Below, piece by piece: positions 8,170-17,270 of a stretch of 45,115 bases of DNA. Every line of letters starts with the position of its first letter. Within the stretch, counting starts at the first letter, position 1. Both the position numbers and the translations under genes were made by a program. The notes under the pieces are model-generated. The model ran no database searches and was not told the DNA's origin. It saw only the letters and a program-made list of their open reading frames with translations. This DNA is from an uncultured Hyphomicrobiales bacterium (lineage in GTDB: Bacteria > Pseudomonadota > Alphaproteobacteria > Rhizobiales > Xanthobacteraceae), in NCBI GenBank assembly GCA_903885555.1, contig CAISIV010000293.1:1-45115 (forward strand), read 5' to 3'.

Positions 8170-9518
8170 GCACGCTTGCCATCGGTTTGCTGTATGGCGG
8201 CGCGACGTTGCTGGTGATGTTTGCCGGCATGCCGATCGCCTTCGCGCTGGGCGCGGTCGCGACCATCTTCATGATCATGTTCATGCCGGCGGCTTCCGTC
8301 GGCACCATCTCGCAGAACGTCTACGAGGAGATGGCGTCGATCACGCTGCTGTCGATCCCGCTGTTCATTCTCAAAGGCGCGGCGATCGGACGCTCACGCG
8401 CGGGCCAGGATCTCTACGGCGCGCTGCACGCCTGGCTGCACAAGTTTCCCGGCGGTCTCGGCATCGCCAATGTTTTTGCCTGCGCGCTGTTTGCCGCGAT
8501 GGCGGGCTCTTCGCCGGCGACCTGTTCGGCCATCGGTTCGGCCGGCATTCCGCAGATGCGAAGCCACGGCTATTCGGGCGGCTTTGCCGCCGGTCTGATC
8601 GCGGCCGGCGGAACCCTTGGCATCCTGCTGCCGCCGTCGATCACCATGATCCTTTACGCGGTTGCCGCTGAGCAGTCGCTCGGCCGGCTGTTCCTCGCCG
8701 CCATCGGTCCTGCGCTGCTGCTGGTCATCATGTTTGCCGGCTACGCGATGTTCCGCTTCCAGCTGGAATTCAAGCGCGCCAAGGCTCATCTTGAAAAGAC
8801 CGGCGAAACCTCGGAATTGCTGCGCGAAGACACCATGTCGACGCGCGACAAGTTCGCGCTTCTGCCGCGCGTGCTGCCATTCCTGGTCTTGCTGACCGGC
8901 GTCATGGTCGCGCTCTACGGCGGCTACGCCACGCCGTCGGAAACGGCCGGTCTCGGCGCGGTGCTTGCTCTGGTTCTTATTGGGCTAATTTACAGCGTCT
9001 GGACGGCGCGCGACCTGGAACCCATTCTGGTATCGACGCTACGCGAGTCGACCATGTTGATGCTGATCATCGGCATGTCGCTGCTCTATTCCTACGTCAT
9101 GAGCTATCTGCACATCAGCCAGTCGACGGCGGAGTGGGTCGTCGGCCTGCACCTGTCGCGCTGGGTGCTGCTGGCCGTCATTCTTCTGATGGTTGTAGTG
9201 CTGGGCTTTTTCCTGCCGCCGGTGTCGATCATCCTGATGACGGCGCCGATTATCCTGCCGCCGCTGCGGGCCGCCGAGTTCGACCTGATCTGGTTCGGCG
9301 TGGTGATGACGATTGTCATGGAAATGGGCCTGATTCACCCCCCTGTGGGGCTTAATATTTTCGTCATCAAGAATATTGCACCGGATATTCCGCTCAGCGA
9401 CGTGATGTGGGGCGTGCTACCTTTTGTTGGACTTATGATTCTGGCCGTTGTGATATTGTGCTTCGCGCCGGGTATCGCCAACTGGTTGCCTGACCACATC
9501 ATGGGTCTGGGAAAATAG
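8166..9518 (+). CDS. TRAP transporter large permease, DctM family
   Basis: This 450-residue membrane protein is the transport channel of the TRAP system. It has roughly twelve hydrophobic segments and DctM-type motifs: the opening LLVMFAGMPIAFALGAVATI, ITLLSIPLFILKGAAIGRS, ANVFACALFAAMAGSSPATC and GGTLGILLPPSITMILYAVA in the first half, and FLPPVSIILMTAPIILPP plus EMGLIHPPVGLNIFVIKNIA in the second. The length is standard for the family. The start ATG overlaps the dctQ stop, and malonyl-CoA decarboxylase follows after 6 bases, so the four genes form one tight operon. That placement makes malonate, or a related dicarboxylate, the best substrate guess, by analogy with rhizobial MatPQM. Confidence 0.93.
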   Translation: MSTLAIGLLYGGATLLVMFAGMPIAFALGAVATIFMIMFMPAASVGTISQNVYEEMASITLLSIPLFILKGAAIGRSRAGQDLYGALHAWLHKFPGGLGIANVFACALFAAMAGSSPATCSAIGSAGIPQMRSHGYSGGFAAGLIAAGGTLGILLPPSITMILYAVAAEQSLGRLFLAAIGPALLLVIMFAGYAMFRFQLEFKRAKAHLEKTGETSELLREDTMSTRDKFALLPRVLPFLVLLTGVMVALYGGYATPSETAGLGAVLALVLIGLIYSVWTARDLEPILVSTLRESTMLMLIIGMSLLYSYVMSYLHISQSTAEWVVGLHLSRWVLLAVILLMVVVLGFFLPPVSIILMTAPIILPPLRAAEFDLIWFGVVMTIVMEMGLIHPPVGLNIFVIKNIAPDIPLSDVMWGVLPFVGLMILAVVILCFAPGIANWLPDHIMGLGK

Positions 9519-9524
9519 AGTGAC

Positions 9525-10886
9525 ATGAACACCTCGTTCTTCGGGGAACTCCTCCAATCGATCTCCGACCGCGGCCGCGCCTTGCTGGATCGTGGCCGGC
9601 GCGTCGACGCCGCAACCCACTCGGAAAGCCTCGTCGAACTCTGCGAGGACCTGCTGTCCGGCCGCGGCGAGGCTTCGGGCGCTGCTCTGGCTCGCGAAAT
9701 TCTCGGCCGTTACAGCGAACTGACCGTCGGCCCGCGCATCGCCTTCTTCGAGGCGCTGGCGCAGCGCTTCGGCACCGACCCAGCCCGCATGGAAAAAGCC
9801 ATCGCGGCGTGGAAGGCCAAGCCCGTCGACGAAACTGCCGCCGGCGTCCATGCGGCGTCGGAGCCGCGCCGTCAGGAATTGTTTCGCCGTCTCAATCTTG
9901 CGCCGGGCGGCACCGGCTTGCTGGTGCGTATGCGTGAGCAACTGCTGGACGTGCTCGGCAAGCGCGCGGACTTGTCGCCGGTCGACGACGATTTCGTCCA
10001 TTTGTTCTCGTCCTGGTTCAACCGCGGCTTCCTCGTGTTGCGCCGGATCGATTGGTCGACGCCGGCCATCGTGCTGGAAAAGATCATCCGCTACGAGGCG
10101 GTGCATGAAATTCGCGGCTGGGACGATCTGCGCCGCCGCATCGATCCGCCGGACCGGCGCTGCTTTGCGTTTTTCCATCCGGCGCTGATCGATGAGCCGC
10201 TGATTTTCGTCGAGGTCGCGCTGGAGCGCGAGATTCCAGGCGCGATTGCGCCGATCCTTGCCAGCGGCCGTCAGGAATTCGTGCCGCTGGAGAAGGCGCG
10301 CGTCGCGGTTTTCTATTCAATCTCGAACTGCCAGCGCGGGCTCGCCGGCGTGTCGTTTGGTAACTTTCTTATCAAGCAGGTGGTCGAGGAAATCAGCCGC
10401 GAACTGCCGAAGCTCTCGACGTTCGTGACGCTGTCGCCAACGCCGAATTTCGCACGCTGGCTGACGCGCGAGCTCAAGAACGAGCATTCTAACGTCATCA
10501 ACGACGGCGACCGCGTGACGTTGTCGTTGATGGAACGGCCGCATTGGTGGACCGATCCGGAAATCTTCTCGAAGCTGCAGGACCCGTTGCAGCGTCTGGC
10601 CGCTTACTATTACCTGCGGGCCAAGACGTCCGCCGGGCTGCCGGTCGATGCGGTGGCACGTTTCCATCTCGGCAACGGTGCGCGGCTCGAGCGCATCAAC
10701 TGGCTGGCCGACACGTCCGACAAGGCGATCGCGCAAGCCTGCGGCCTGATGGTGAACTACCTCTACGACCTCGACGATATCGAGAAGAACCACGAAGCTT
10801 TCGCCGAAGGCCGCACCGTGGTGGCGTCGAACAACGTGCAGCGCCTGCTGCGTCCGCCGCTCGAACTGGTCCCGATCGCGGGCTAG
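9525..10886 (+). CDS. Malonyl-CoA decarboxylase
   Basis: The enzyme converts malonyl-CoA to acetyl-CoA and CO2. The 453-residue protein has the all-helical N-terminal domain (about 1-150) and the acetyltransferase-like catalytic domain (about 160-440). Catalytic-domain motifs include RRCFAFFHPALIDEPLIFVE, FYSISNCQRGLAGVSFGNFL, TLSPTPNF (serine near 304) and FHLGNGARLERINWLAD (histidine near 381); family members use a serine and a histidine in these positions. It starts 6 bases after the TRAP permease, so transport and decarboxylation are probably one unit, as in mat operons. Such operons usually also carry malonyl-CoA synthetase (MatB), which is not in this window. The stop directly abuts the stop of the convergent SDR gene. 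Confidence 0.95.
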   Translation: MNTSFFGELLQSISDRGRALLDRGRRVDAATHSESLVELCEDLLSGRGEASGAALAREILGRYSELTVGPRIAFFEALAQRFGTDPARMEKAIAAWKAKPVDETAAGVHAASEPRRQELFRRLNLAPGGTGLLVRMREQLLDVLGKRADLSPVDDDFVHLFSSWFNRGFLVLRRIDWSTPAIVLEKIIRYEAVHEIRGWDDLRRRIDPPDRRCFAFFHPALIDEPLIFVEVALEREIPGAIAPILASGRQEFVPLEKARVAVFYSISNCQRGLAGVSFGNFLIKQVVEEISRELPKLSTFVTLSPTPNFARWLTRELKNEHSNVINDGDRVTLSLMERPHWWTDPEIFSKLQDPLQRLAAYYYLRAKTSAGLPVDAVARFHLGNGARLERINWLADTSDKAIAQACGLMVNYLYDLDDIEKNHEAFAEGRTVVASNNVQRLLRPPLELVPIAG

Positions 10887-11576
10887 TTAAGACTTGCCGT
10901 ACACCGGCACGATCGCGCCGCGCGTCACGCGGTTGTCGGATGACCCCAGAAACAAAATCGTCGCAGCGACTTCCTCGACCTTCGGCCAGGCATCGAAATC
11001 GGCTTTGGGCATGGCCTTGCGGTTGGCGCTCGTATCCATGATCGACGGCGCGACGGCGTTGACGAGAATGTCGTTCTTGGCAACTTCTTCCGCCAGCGCG
11101 ATGGTGAGCGTCGCCACGCCCGATTTGGCAATCGTATAGGCCGTCATGCCGGCGCCGGAGCGTGGCTCCAGCGCGGGCCGTGCGGCGACATTGACGATGC
11201 GGCCGCCCGCTTTCATTGCAGCCGCAGCCGCTCGGCAGCACAGGAAGCACGACACCAGATTGCCGTCGATCTGCGCCATCAGCGCGGCCTTGTCGGTGTC
11301 GGCCACCTTGCCCGGCGCAAATCCGCCGGCGATATGGATGGAGGCCCACAGCTCGAGCCCGGCATAGACTTGCGCCACCGCGGCCTCATCGGCCAGATCG
11401 GTGACCGCGATCAGCTTCACCTTCGCATTGTCCTTGTGCGGGAAACGCTGCGCCTCCGCCTCATGCAAATAGGGCACGGTGCAAGCCGCGCCCGCCGCGA
11501 GCAGCCCGCCAACGACGGCCGTGCCAAGCGCGCCGGTGCCGCCGGTGACCACGACATGTTTGTTGGAATAATCCAT
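10887..11576 (-). CDS. Short-chain dehydrogenase/reductase (SDR)
   Basis: A classical-size (229 aa) NAD(P)-binding oxidoreductase. It has the glycine-rich cofactor motif TGGTGALG near residue 12, the inner motif IHIAGGFAPG (the NAG-like loop), and YTIAK, the active-site YxxxK, followed by NAVAPSIMDT. The usual catalytic serine position is alanine (IVNVAARPAL), as in SDRs related to quinoid dihydropteridine reductase, so this is a subfamily trait rather than damage. The start at 11576 is chosen over an ATG two codons upstream because GGAGA sits about 6 bases before it. The substrate is unknown. It is followed on the same strand by no close partner and converges with malonyl-CoA decarboxylase with no gap. 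Confidence 0.88.
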   Translation of the reverse strand: MDYSNKHVVVTGGTGALGTAVVGGLLAAGAACTVPYLHEAEAQRFPHKDNAKVKLIAVTDLADEAAVAQVYAGLELWASIHIAGGFAPGKVADTDKAALMAQIDGNLVSCFLCCRAAAAAMKAGGRIVNVAARPALEPRSGAGMTAYTIAKSGVATLTIALAEEVAKNDILVNAVAPSIMDTSANRKAMPKADFDAWPKVEEVAATILFLGSSDNRVTRGAIVPVYGKS

Positions 11577-11624
11577 TCGCATTCTCCGTGCTCCACGAAG
11601 AATGATGGATTGCCGCAGCCGCGT

Positions 11625-12491
11625 CTATCCCCGCCCGCGCTTGCCGCGCGTCGGCAGCACCTGGAATTCCATCCAGTTGGCGACTTCGCTCACCCGTAGT
11701 TTCTTGTCGAGAATGTTGCTGCTGATGCCGTGCCGCCACGACAGACGCTTGCAGGCCGGATCGCGGTCGAGCGTGTCGAGATCCTCGGAGAAAACCTTGA
11801 TGTCGGCGATGTCCTTGAAGAAACCTTCCTCGATCAGCCGGGGCCCGATGCGCCGCACTATCGCGGCGACCTCGCGCAGCGGATACTCAGGATGATACTG
11901 CACGCCCCAGGCCACCGAGCCTTTGGTGCGGATCTCGGCGCTCTGAACCGCCGACCAGCTATTGGTCGCGAGCACGGTCGCGCCCTCCGGCAGCGTTTCC
12001 ACCTCGTCGAGATGCACCGTGGGTGCGTTGAAGACGTCGAGCTTGCCGACATACATCGGATGCTTGCGGCCGGCTTCCGTCAGCCGGATGCCGCGGCCAA
12101 AACCGATCTCGCGGCCTTTCGGATTCTTCCGCACCACGCCGCCGGCGGCGGCCGTGATGACCTGCAGGCCCCAGCACGAGCCGAACACCGGAGTGCCGGT
12201 CGCCAGCGCTGCGCGCACCAGATCGATCTGCCGCGTAACGGCCGGACCGCCTTCATAGATGTGGAGCGACGACCCGGTAATGGCGATGCCGTCATAGCCT
12301 TCGAGCGACTCGCCGTCGGGCAAAGTGGCGGTCAGGTCCCCTGGATGCGCAGTATCGACGATCGCGCCTGGCAGGAGCTGCCGGAGCAGGTTGGAATAGC
12401 CCTGATGGGCCGGGGTGCCGCCAACGGCAACGTGCTCGGCGAGGCTTTCCGGCACATTTCCTTCGATGACGAGCAGGCGGGGGGATGACAT
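11625..12491 (-). CDS. Class I glutamine amidotransferase (GMP-synthase-like)
   Basis: The 288-residue protein is a stand-alone class I amidotransferase, related to the GuaA glutaminase domain and to GGH-like/YfeJ proteins. It has the nucleophile elbow FGSCWGLQ (C106) and the H200/E202 pair in GVQYHPEYP, so the Cys-His-Glu triad is complete. The oxyanion segment is IAITGSSLHIYEGGP, about residues 69-83. The C-terminal 80 residues are an extension beyond the core domain. Such proteins can release ammonia from glutamine for a partner enzyme or act as gamma-glutamyl hydrolases; no synthetase partner is adjacent, so the acceptor is unknown. It lies 48 bases upstream of the SDR gene on the same strand, so co-transcription is possible, and is divergent from glpD. 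Confidence 0.88.
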   Translation of the reverse strand: MSSPRLLVIEGNVPESLAEHVAVGGTPAHQGYSNLLRQLLPGAIVDTAHPGDLTATLPDGESLEGYDGIAITGSSLHIYEGGPAVTRQIDLVRAALATGTPVFGSCWGLQVITAAAGGVVRKNPKGREIGFGRGIRLTEAGRKHPMYVGKLDVFNAPTVHLDEVETLPEGATVLATNSWSAVQSAEIRTKGSVAWGVQYHPEYPLREVAAIVRRIGPRLIEEGFFKDIADIKVFSEDLDTLDRDPACKRLSWRHGISSNILDKKLRVSEVANWMEFQVLPTRGKRGRG

Positions 12492-12648
12492 CGCGTATCC
12501 TGAGTAGACTTACGTTATGGCCAAGGTGGGGCGAATTTGGCAATCGCGCCCGAAATCAAAGGCTTTAATCGATGTTAACGCGCGGCAAGCTAGATTGTGC
12601 CGCATAAACAGCCGCATTCTGCGGTGAACCCGGCAGTCAATTCCGTCC

Positions 12649-14145
12649 ATGTCCGACTTCGACCTTGCCATTATCGGTGGCGGCATCAATGGAACCGGCC
12701 TGGCTCGCGATGCGGCGGGGCGGGGCCTGCGCGTGCTTTTGGTCGAAAGCGGCGATCTCGGATCGGGCACCTCGTCGGCTTCCAGCAAGCTCATTCATGG
12801 CGGTCTGCGCTATCTCGAGAAGCGCGCGTTCCGGCTGGTGCGCGAAGCGCTTGGCGAGCGCGAAGTGCTGCTGCGCATGGCGCCGCATGTGATCCGGCCG
12901 ATGCGCTTCATGTTGCCGCCGATGCCCGGCATGCGCGCGCCGCTGCTGTTGCGCTTTGCGCTGTATCTTTACGACAAGCTGGCGCCGCGCAAATTATTGC
13001 CCGGCACACGGACCGTCGATCTCACGCATAATGTCCTCGGCCAGCCGCTGAAGCGGCTGTTTCGCTACGGCTTCGAATATTCCGATTGCTGGGTCGACGA
13101 TGCGCGGCTGGTCGTGCTCACGGCTATGGATGCGAAGGAGCGTGGCGCCGACATCCGCGTTCATACCCGTTGCGTGCGAGTCGAACGGCGCGACGACTGG
13201 GAACTGGTGCTCAATCGCCACGGCCACCGCGAGGTCGCGACCGCGCGCGTTCTGGTCAATGCCGCGGGTCCCTGGATCGGCGAAGTCGCGGAAAACGTGA
13301 TCCGCGAGCCGTTGAAACGGCCGGTCCGGCTGATCAAAGGCAGTCACATCGTGGTGCGCCGCCGGTTCGACCATGAGGCCGGCTATGTGTTCCAGGCGAA
13401 AGATGGCCGCGTCGTCTTCGCGCTGCCGTTCGCCGACGAATTCACGCTGATCGGCACGACCGACGAGAACTTTGTCGGTGATCTCAGGTCGCCCGCCCCG
13501 AGCCCGGCCGAGATCACTTATCTCTGCGATGTCGTGAACGAGTATTTCCGCGAGCGCGTCACGCCGGACGAACTGGTCTGGTCATATTCGGGCGTGCGCG
13601 CGCTCTATGACGACGGCTCGAAGAAGGCGGAAGACGTCACGCGCGATTACGAACTGGTGCTCGATCGCAAAAAGGATCTGGCGCCGTTACTCACGATCTA
13701 CGGCGGCAAGATCACCACCCATCGCAAACTCGCCGAAGCGGCGATGGACAAGCTCGGCGTCTTCTTCAAGGCGCTGCCGCCCTGGACCGCCGGATCGTCG
13801 CTGCCGGGCGGCGATTTTCCGCCGGAGGGCTTCTACGAACTGGTCGGAGAGACTATCGGCCGCTGGCCGTTTCTGTCGGAGCCGCATGCCCGCCGTCTGG
13901 TGCGCGCCTATGGCCGCCGCGTCGAGCGCATCCTCGGTACAGCCGAAAGCATGGAAGACCTGGGTCCGCGTTTTACCGGCGACCTGACCGGCGCCGAACT
14001 GCGTTATCTGGTCGAAAACGAATGGGCGGAAACCGCGGAAGACGTGCTGTACCGGCGCGGCAAATTCGGCTTGAAAGCCACGCCCGACGAACGCATTGCC
14101 ATCAATCGGTTTATTGTCTCGGTCGGTGCTCCGGCGGCGCCGTAA
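12649..14145 (+). CDS. glpD: Glycerol-3-phosphate dehydrogenase, aerobic (FAD)
   Basis: GlpD oxidises sn-glycerol 3-phosphate to dihydroxyacetone phosphate at the inner membrane and passes electrons to quinone. The 498-residue protein opens with the FAD Rossmann motif DLAIIGGGINGTGLARDAAG and LVESGDLGSGTSSASSKLIH. It continues with GGLRYLEKRAFRLVREAL, substrate-domain motifs GSHIVVRRRF, FALPFADEFTLIGTTDE, and GGKITTHRKLAEAAM near residue 355, and ends with the helical C-terminal domain. Length is standard. No clear ribosome binding site precedes the ATG. It is followed on the same strand by a response regulator (115 bases), glpK and a second response regulator. No glpF or glpR is in the window. 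Confidence 0.95.
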   Translation: MSDFDLAIIGGGINGTGLARDAAGRGLRVLLVESGDLGSGTSSASSKLIHGGLRYLEKRAFRLVREALGEREVLLRMAPHVIRPMRFMLPPMPGMRAPLLLRFALYLYDKLAPRKLLPGTRTVDLTHNVLGQPLKRLFRYGFEYSDCWVDDARLVVLTAMDAKERGADIRVHTRCVRVERRDDWELVLNRHGHREVATARVLVNAAGPWIGEVAENVIREPLKRPVRLIKGSHIVVRRRFDHEAGYVFQAKDGRVVFALPFADEFTLIGTTDENFVGDLRSPAPSPAEITYLCDVVNEYFRERVTPDELVWSYSGVRALYDDGSKKAEDVTRDYELVLDRKKDLAPLLTIYGGKITTHRKLAEAAMDKLGVFFKALPPWTAGSSLPGGDFPPEGFYELVGETIGRWPFLSEPHARRLVRAYGRRVERILGTAESMEDLGPRFTGDLTGAELRYLVENEWAETAEDVLYRRGKFGLKATPDERIAINRFIVSVGAPAAP

Positions 14146-14260
14146 CGTAGTTTACAAACGGTTACTTCAATCGATTCAATTATGGCCCGCGCTTTTAGCG
14201 CACCTCTATACCTTTGTGGTCTACTCAATCAGCGTATTTCATATTTCGCGGATGCCGATC

Positions 14261-14782
14261 ATGGCTGTCTCAATCGATATTGCAGCGCGCCTCGCCGCCA
14301 CCAAAGTGCTGGTGGTCGATGACGAACATTACATGCGCAAGGTCGTGCGGGCCCTGCTCATGAGCGTTGGAATCCGAACCGTGTTTGAAGCGCCCGACGG
14401 TCCGTCGGGCCTCGAGATGATCCGTCTCAACCAGCCCGACATTGTTATCGTCGACTGGCAGATGCCGGGACTGGATGGCGCCGGTTTCGTGCGCATGGTG
14501 CGCTCGCCCGATACCTTCCCTTATCCCGACGTTCCGATCATCATGCTCACCGGTCACGGCGAACGCTCGCGCGTGGTCGAGGCGATCCAGGTCGGCGTCA
14601 ATGAATTCCTGCTCAAGCCGGTGTCATCCAAGGCTTTGTACACCCGCCTGGTCTCGGTGCTGACCAATCCGCGGCCGGTCGTGAAAGCAGGGGGCTACTA
14701 CGGCCCGCTACCCCGCAATCTGGTCGGCAACTTCAACGAAGATACCGACCGCGCCATGACCCAACTGGTGTTGGTGAACTAG
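14261..14782 (+). CDS. Single-domain response regulator (CheY-like), copy 1
   Basis: This 173-residue protein is one receiver domain with a short tail. All phosphotransfer residues are present: acidic pair D20/D21 in VVDDEHYMRK, phospho-acceptor D65 in VIVDWQMPG, T97 in IIMLTGH, and K119 in FLLKPV. The tail after about residue 130 holds GGYYGPLPRN, resembling the YFGPDRRR tails of alphaproteobacterial CheY-like proteins. There is no output domain, so it acts through protein contacts or as a phosphate relay. It sits between glpD and glpK and has a paralogue just after glpK. The start could also be an ATG at 14252; neither has a strong ribosome binding site. No histidine kinase is adjacent; the nearest is at 20.1-23.0 kb. 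Confidence 0.9.
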   Translation: MAVSIDIAARLAATKVLVVDDEHYMRKVVRALLMSVGIRTVFEAPDGPSGLEMIRLNQPDIVIVDWQMPGLDGAGFVRMVRSPDTFPYPDVPIIMLTGHGERSRVVEAIQVGVNEFLLKPVSSKALYTRLVSVLTNPRPVVKAGGYYGPLPRNLVGNFNEDTDRAMTQLVLVN

Positions 14783-14828
14783 GCCCACGGGCTTAGTCTG
14801 ATCCCTTGAGTCTCTCTCAGGGGGCGTC

Positions 14829-16325
14829 TTGCCGGCCGCACTCATCGCCATCGACCAGGGCACTACCTCGACGCGCGCCATCGCGTTCGATGCGTCGTTG
14901 AAGCCGCTTGCCATCGCGCAGCAAGAACTCCGGCAGATCTTTCCATCGCCCGGCTGGGTCGAACACGATCCGGAAGAAATCTGGCAAGCCGTTATTGCAA
15001 CTGCGCGCGACGCGATGGCGCAGGCCCATCTTTCGGCAAAGGATATCGCCGGTATTGGGATCACCAACCAGCGCGAGACCACGATCGTATGGGACCGCGC
15101 GACCGGCAAGCCGATCCACAATGCCATCGTGTGGCAGGACCGTCGCACGGCCGATGTTTGCGAGATGCTTCGGCGCGACGGCCACGAGCCCGACATCGGG
15201 GCCAAGACGGGGCTGATCCTCGATCCGTATTTTTCCGCCAGCAAGATCGGCTGGCTGCTCGACAACGTTGACGGCGCGCGTGCATTGGCCGAAGCGGGTC
15301 AACTCGCCTTCGGCACCATCGATTGCTTCCTGCTGTGGCGGCTGACTGGCGGCAAGATGCACGCCACCGACGCCAGCAATGCCGCGCGCACGCTGTTGCT
15401 AGATATCGACACCGGGCAATGGGACGAAGAACTTTGCCGCCTGTTTCGCGTGCCGCGAAGTCTGCTGCCGCAAGTCCGCGACTGCGCCTGTGAGTTCGGC
15501 GAGACCGTGCCCGAACTGTTCGGTGGGCCGATCCGTATCCGCGGCATGGCCGGCGACCAGCAGGCGGCAACCGTAGGGCAGGGCTGTTTTGCGCCCGGCA
15601 TGATGAAATCGACTTACGGCACCGGCTGTTTTGCGTTGCTCAACACGGGTTCCCAGCGCGTCGCCTCGCGCAACCGGCTGCTCACCACCATCGCCTATCA
15701 ACTCGACGGCAAACGGACGTATGCGCTGGAAGGCGCGATCTTCATCGCCGGCGCCGCGGTGCAGTGGCTGCGCGATGGCCTCAAGATCATCGCCAAGTCG
15801 TCGGAGGTGGGCGCGCTCGCTGCCCGCGCCGATCCGGCCGAGCAGGTCTATCTGGTGCCGGCCTTTGTCGGCCTGGGTGCGCCTTATTGGGACGCCCAGG
15901 CGCGCGGCGCGATCTTCGGTTTGACGAGGAACTCCGGCGGGCCCGAGATCGCTCGGGCTGCACTGGACGCGGTCGGCTACCAGACCCGCGATCTGCTGGA
16001 GGCGATGCGCGCCGACTGGCCGCAGGCGCAAGGCTCGGCCACCGTGCTGCGCGTGGATGGCGGCATGACCGCGAGCGACCCTTGCATGCAGTTCCTTGCC
16101 GATATTCTGGCTAGCCCGGTCGACCGCCCGGTGGTGATGGAAACCACGGCTCTGGGTGCGGCCTATCTCGCCGGACGCCAGGCGGGCTTGTGTCCCGATC
16201 TGGACGGTTTTGCCGCGCAATGGCGGCTCGACCGCCGTTTCGAGCCAAAGATGGATTCCACAGTGCGCGACCGCAAATACGATGGCTGGAAAGACGCGGT
16301 GCGGCGCACGTTAACGGCGAAGTGA
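14829..16325 (+). CDS. glpK: Glycerol kinase
   Basis: GlpK phosphorylates glycerol to sn-glycerol 3-phosphate, the substrate of GlpD. The 498-residue protein belongs to the FGGY sugar kinases: [19 protein letters not shown] at the N terminus (phosphate loop), [20 protein letters not shown], the FGGY-type [28 protein letters not shown], and [19 protein letters not shown] at the C terminus. Length matches the family. The start is a TTG at 14829, preceded by AGGGGG; no ATG or GTG fits the conserved N terminus better. It lies 46 bases after the first response regulator and 28 bases before the second, so all four genes are probably one transcript. Confidence 0.95.
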   Translation: MPAALIAIDQGTTSTRAIAFDASLKPLAIAQQELRQIFPSPGWVEHDPEEIWQAVIATARDAMAQAHLSAKDIAGIGITNQRETTIVWDRATGKPIHNAIVWQDRRTADVCEMLRRDGHEPDIGAKTGLILDPYFSASKIGWLLDNVDGARALAEAGQLAFGTIDCFLLWRLTGGKMHATDASNAARTLLLDIDTGQWDEELCRLFRVPRSLLPQVRDCACEFGETVPELFGGPIRIRGMAGDQQAATVGQGCFAPGMMKSTYGTGCFALLNTGSQRVASRNRLLTTIAYQLDGKRTYALEGAIFIAGAAVQWLRDGLKIIAKSSEVGALAARADPAEQVYLVPAFVGLGAPYWDAQARGAIFGLTRNSGGPEIARAALDAVGYQTRDLLEAMRADWPQAQGSATVLRVDGGMTASDPCMQFLADILASPVDRPVVMETTALGAAYLAGRQAGLCPDLDGFAAQWRLDRRFEPKMDSTVRDRKYDGWKDAVRRTLTAK

Positions 16326-16353
16326 CGTTTCATGGACACAATCCCGCCGGGGG

Positions 16354-16872
16354 ATGCGTTCAGTCGTGAATATCAACGCCAAACAAGCCGAATTTCTGAT
16401 CAATCAACTCACCGTTCTGGTGGTCGATGACAGCCAATTCATGCGCAATCTGGTGCGCGGCCTGCTTGCCACGATCGGCGTGAAGAAAGTCCACGAAGCC
16501 GCCGACGGCATCGCCGCGCTGGAAATGATCCGCGAGATCAAGCCCGACATCGTGATGATCGATTGGGAGATGCCGCTGCTCAACGGGCCTGAGCTTGTCC
16601 GCATCGTGCGCTCGCCCGGCGTATTCCCGACGCCCGATATCCCGATCATCATGATGAGCGGCAATGTCGAACGCAGCCGCGTCTATGAAGCCACCCGGCT
16701 TGGCGTCAACGAATTCCTGTGCAAGCCGATGTCGGCGAAGGCGCTGCTGGAGCGGCTGATCTCGATCCTGCTCAAGCCGCGCGCGAACATTCGCATGGGC
16801 CAATATTACGGTCCTGCGCCGCGTCAGACGGTGATCAAAAGCAAACCGCTCGACTCGCCGTCGGCGGTTTAA
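16354..16872 (+). CDS. Single-domain response regulator (CheY-like), copy 2
   Basis: A 172-residue receiver-only protein, paralogous to the one before glpK. Key residues: D25/D26 in VVDDSQFMRN, phospho-acceptor D70 in MIDWEMP, serine in MMSGN where copy 1 has threonine, and the lysine in FLCKPM. The two share RIVRSP/RMVRSP, GVNEFL and the tail element YYGPxPR (here GQYYGPAPRQ). It follows glpK by 28 bases on the same strand. An alternative GTG start at 16366 would remove four residues. It ends 3 bases before the stop of the convergent DUF6460 gene. The partner kinase and output are unknown; a link to glycerol metabolism rests only on gene order. Confidence 0.9.
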   Translation: MRSVVNINAKQAEFLINQLTVLVVDDSQFMRNLVRGLLATIGVKKVHEAADGIAALEMIREIKPDIVMIDWEMPLLNGPELVRIVRSPGVFPTPDIPIIMMSGNVERSRVYEATRLGVNEFLCKPMSAKALLERLISILLKPRANIRMGQYYGPAPRQTVIKSKPLDSPSAV

Positions 16873-16875
16873 GAG

Positions 16876-17133
16876 TCAGTCGCTGCTTTTCTGCCCGGGC
16901 GGGCGGAACAGGAAAATCAAAAACCACACCGGCACGATGATCAGCGAACCGAGCAGCACGTTCGGCCAGGCCCAGGTAAAGCCGCGCTTGGCGTAGTCCT
17001 CGATGCGGTCGGCCGACAGCCCGAATTCCTTCATCAACTGCTCGGCGGTAATACCGAAATGGGCGAGGATCGTCCCCACCACCAATGAGGCGACGACGAC
17101 CTTGACCAGCGTCCGAAGCAGAGGGTTCAGCAT
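16876..17133 (-). CDS. DUF6460 small membrane protein
   Basis: This 85-residue protein matches the layout of the alphaproteobacterial DUF6460 family. There is a first membrane segment VVVASLVVGTILAHFGI, a central loop with SADRIEDYAKRGFTWAW, and a second membrane segment VLLGSLIIVPVWFLIFLF ending in a short polar tail. The function of the family is unknown. A longer frame in the same place (16835-17158) is out of phase with these features and is not real. It lies 137 bases beyond the AsmA gene on the same strand and converges with the second response regulator, with only three bases between stops. Confidence 0.82.
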   Translation of the reverse strand: MLNPLLRTLVKVVVASLVVGTILAHFGITAEQLMKEFGLSADRIEDYAKRGFTWAWPNVLLGSLIIVPVWFLIFLFRPPGQKSSD

Positions 17134-17270
17134 CCGCGCCCTGTCGCGCCGGCGGCAACCGGCTATGTGATTCGCAACAGAGACAATGTAGTCGAACGGC
17201 GTCGCCAGCGCATGAATCCCGTCACGACGCGGGCGCGCTAAGGCCTGTAATCCTGTGCAAATAATGAGCT

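Noticed and set aside
10887-11576. Alanine at the usual catalytic serine position of the SDR
   Set aside because: SDRs related to dihydropteridine reductase lack this serine naturally, so it is not evidence of inactivation.
12572-12586. TTAA-N6-TTAAC, resembling a CtrA site before glpD
   Set aside because: CtrA sites have a 7-base spacer; the 6-base spacing here does not fit.
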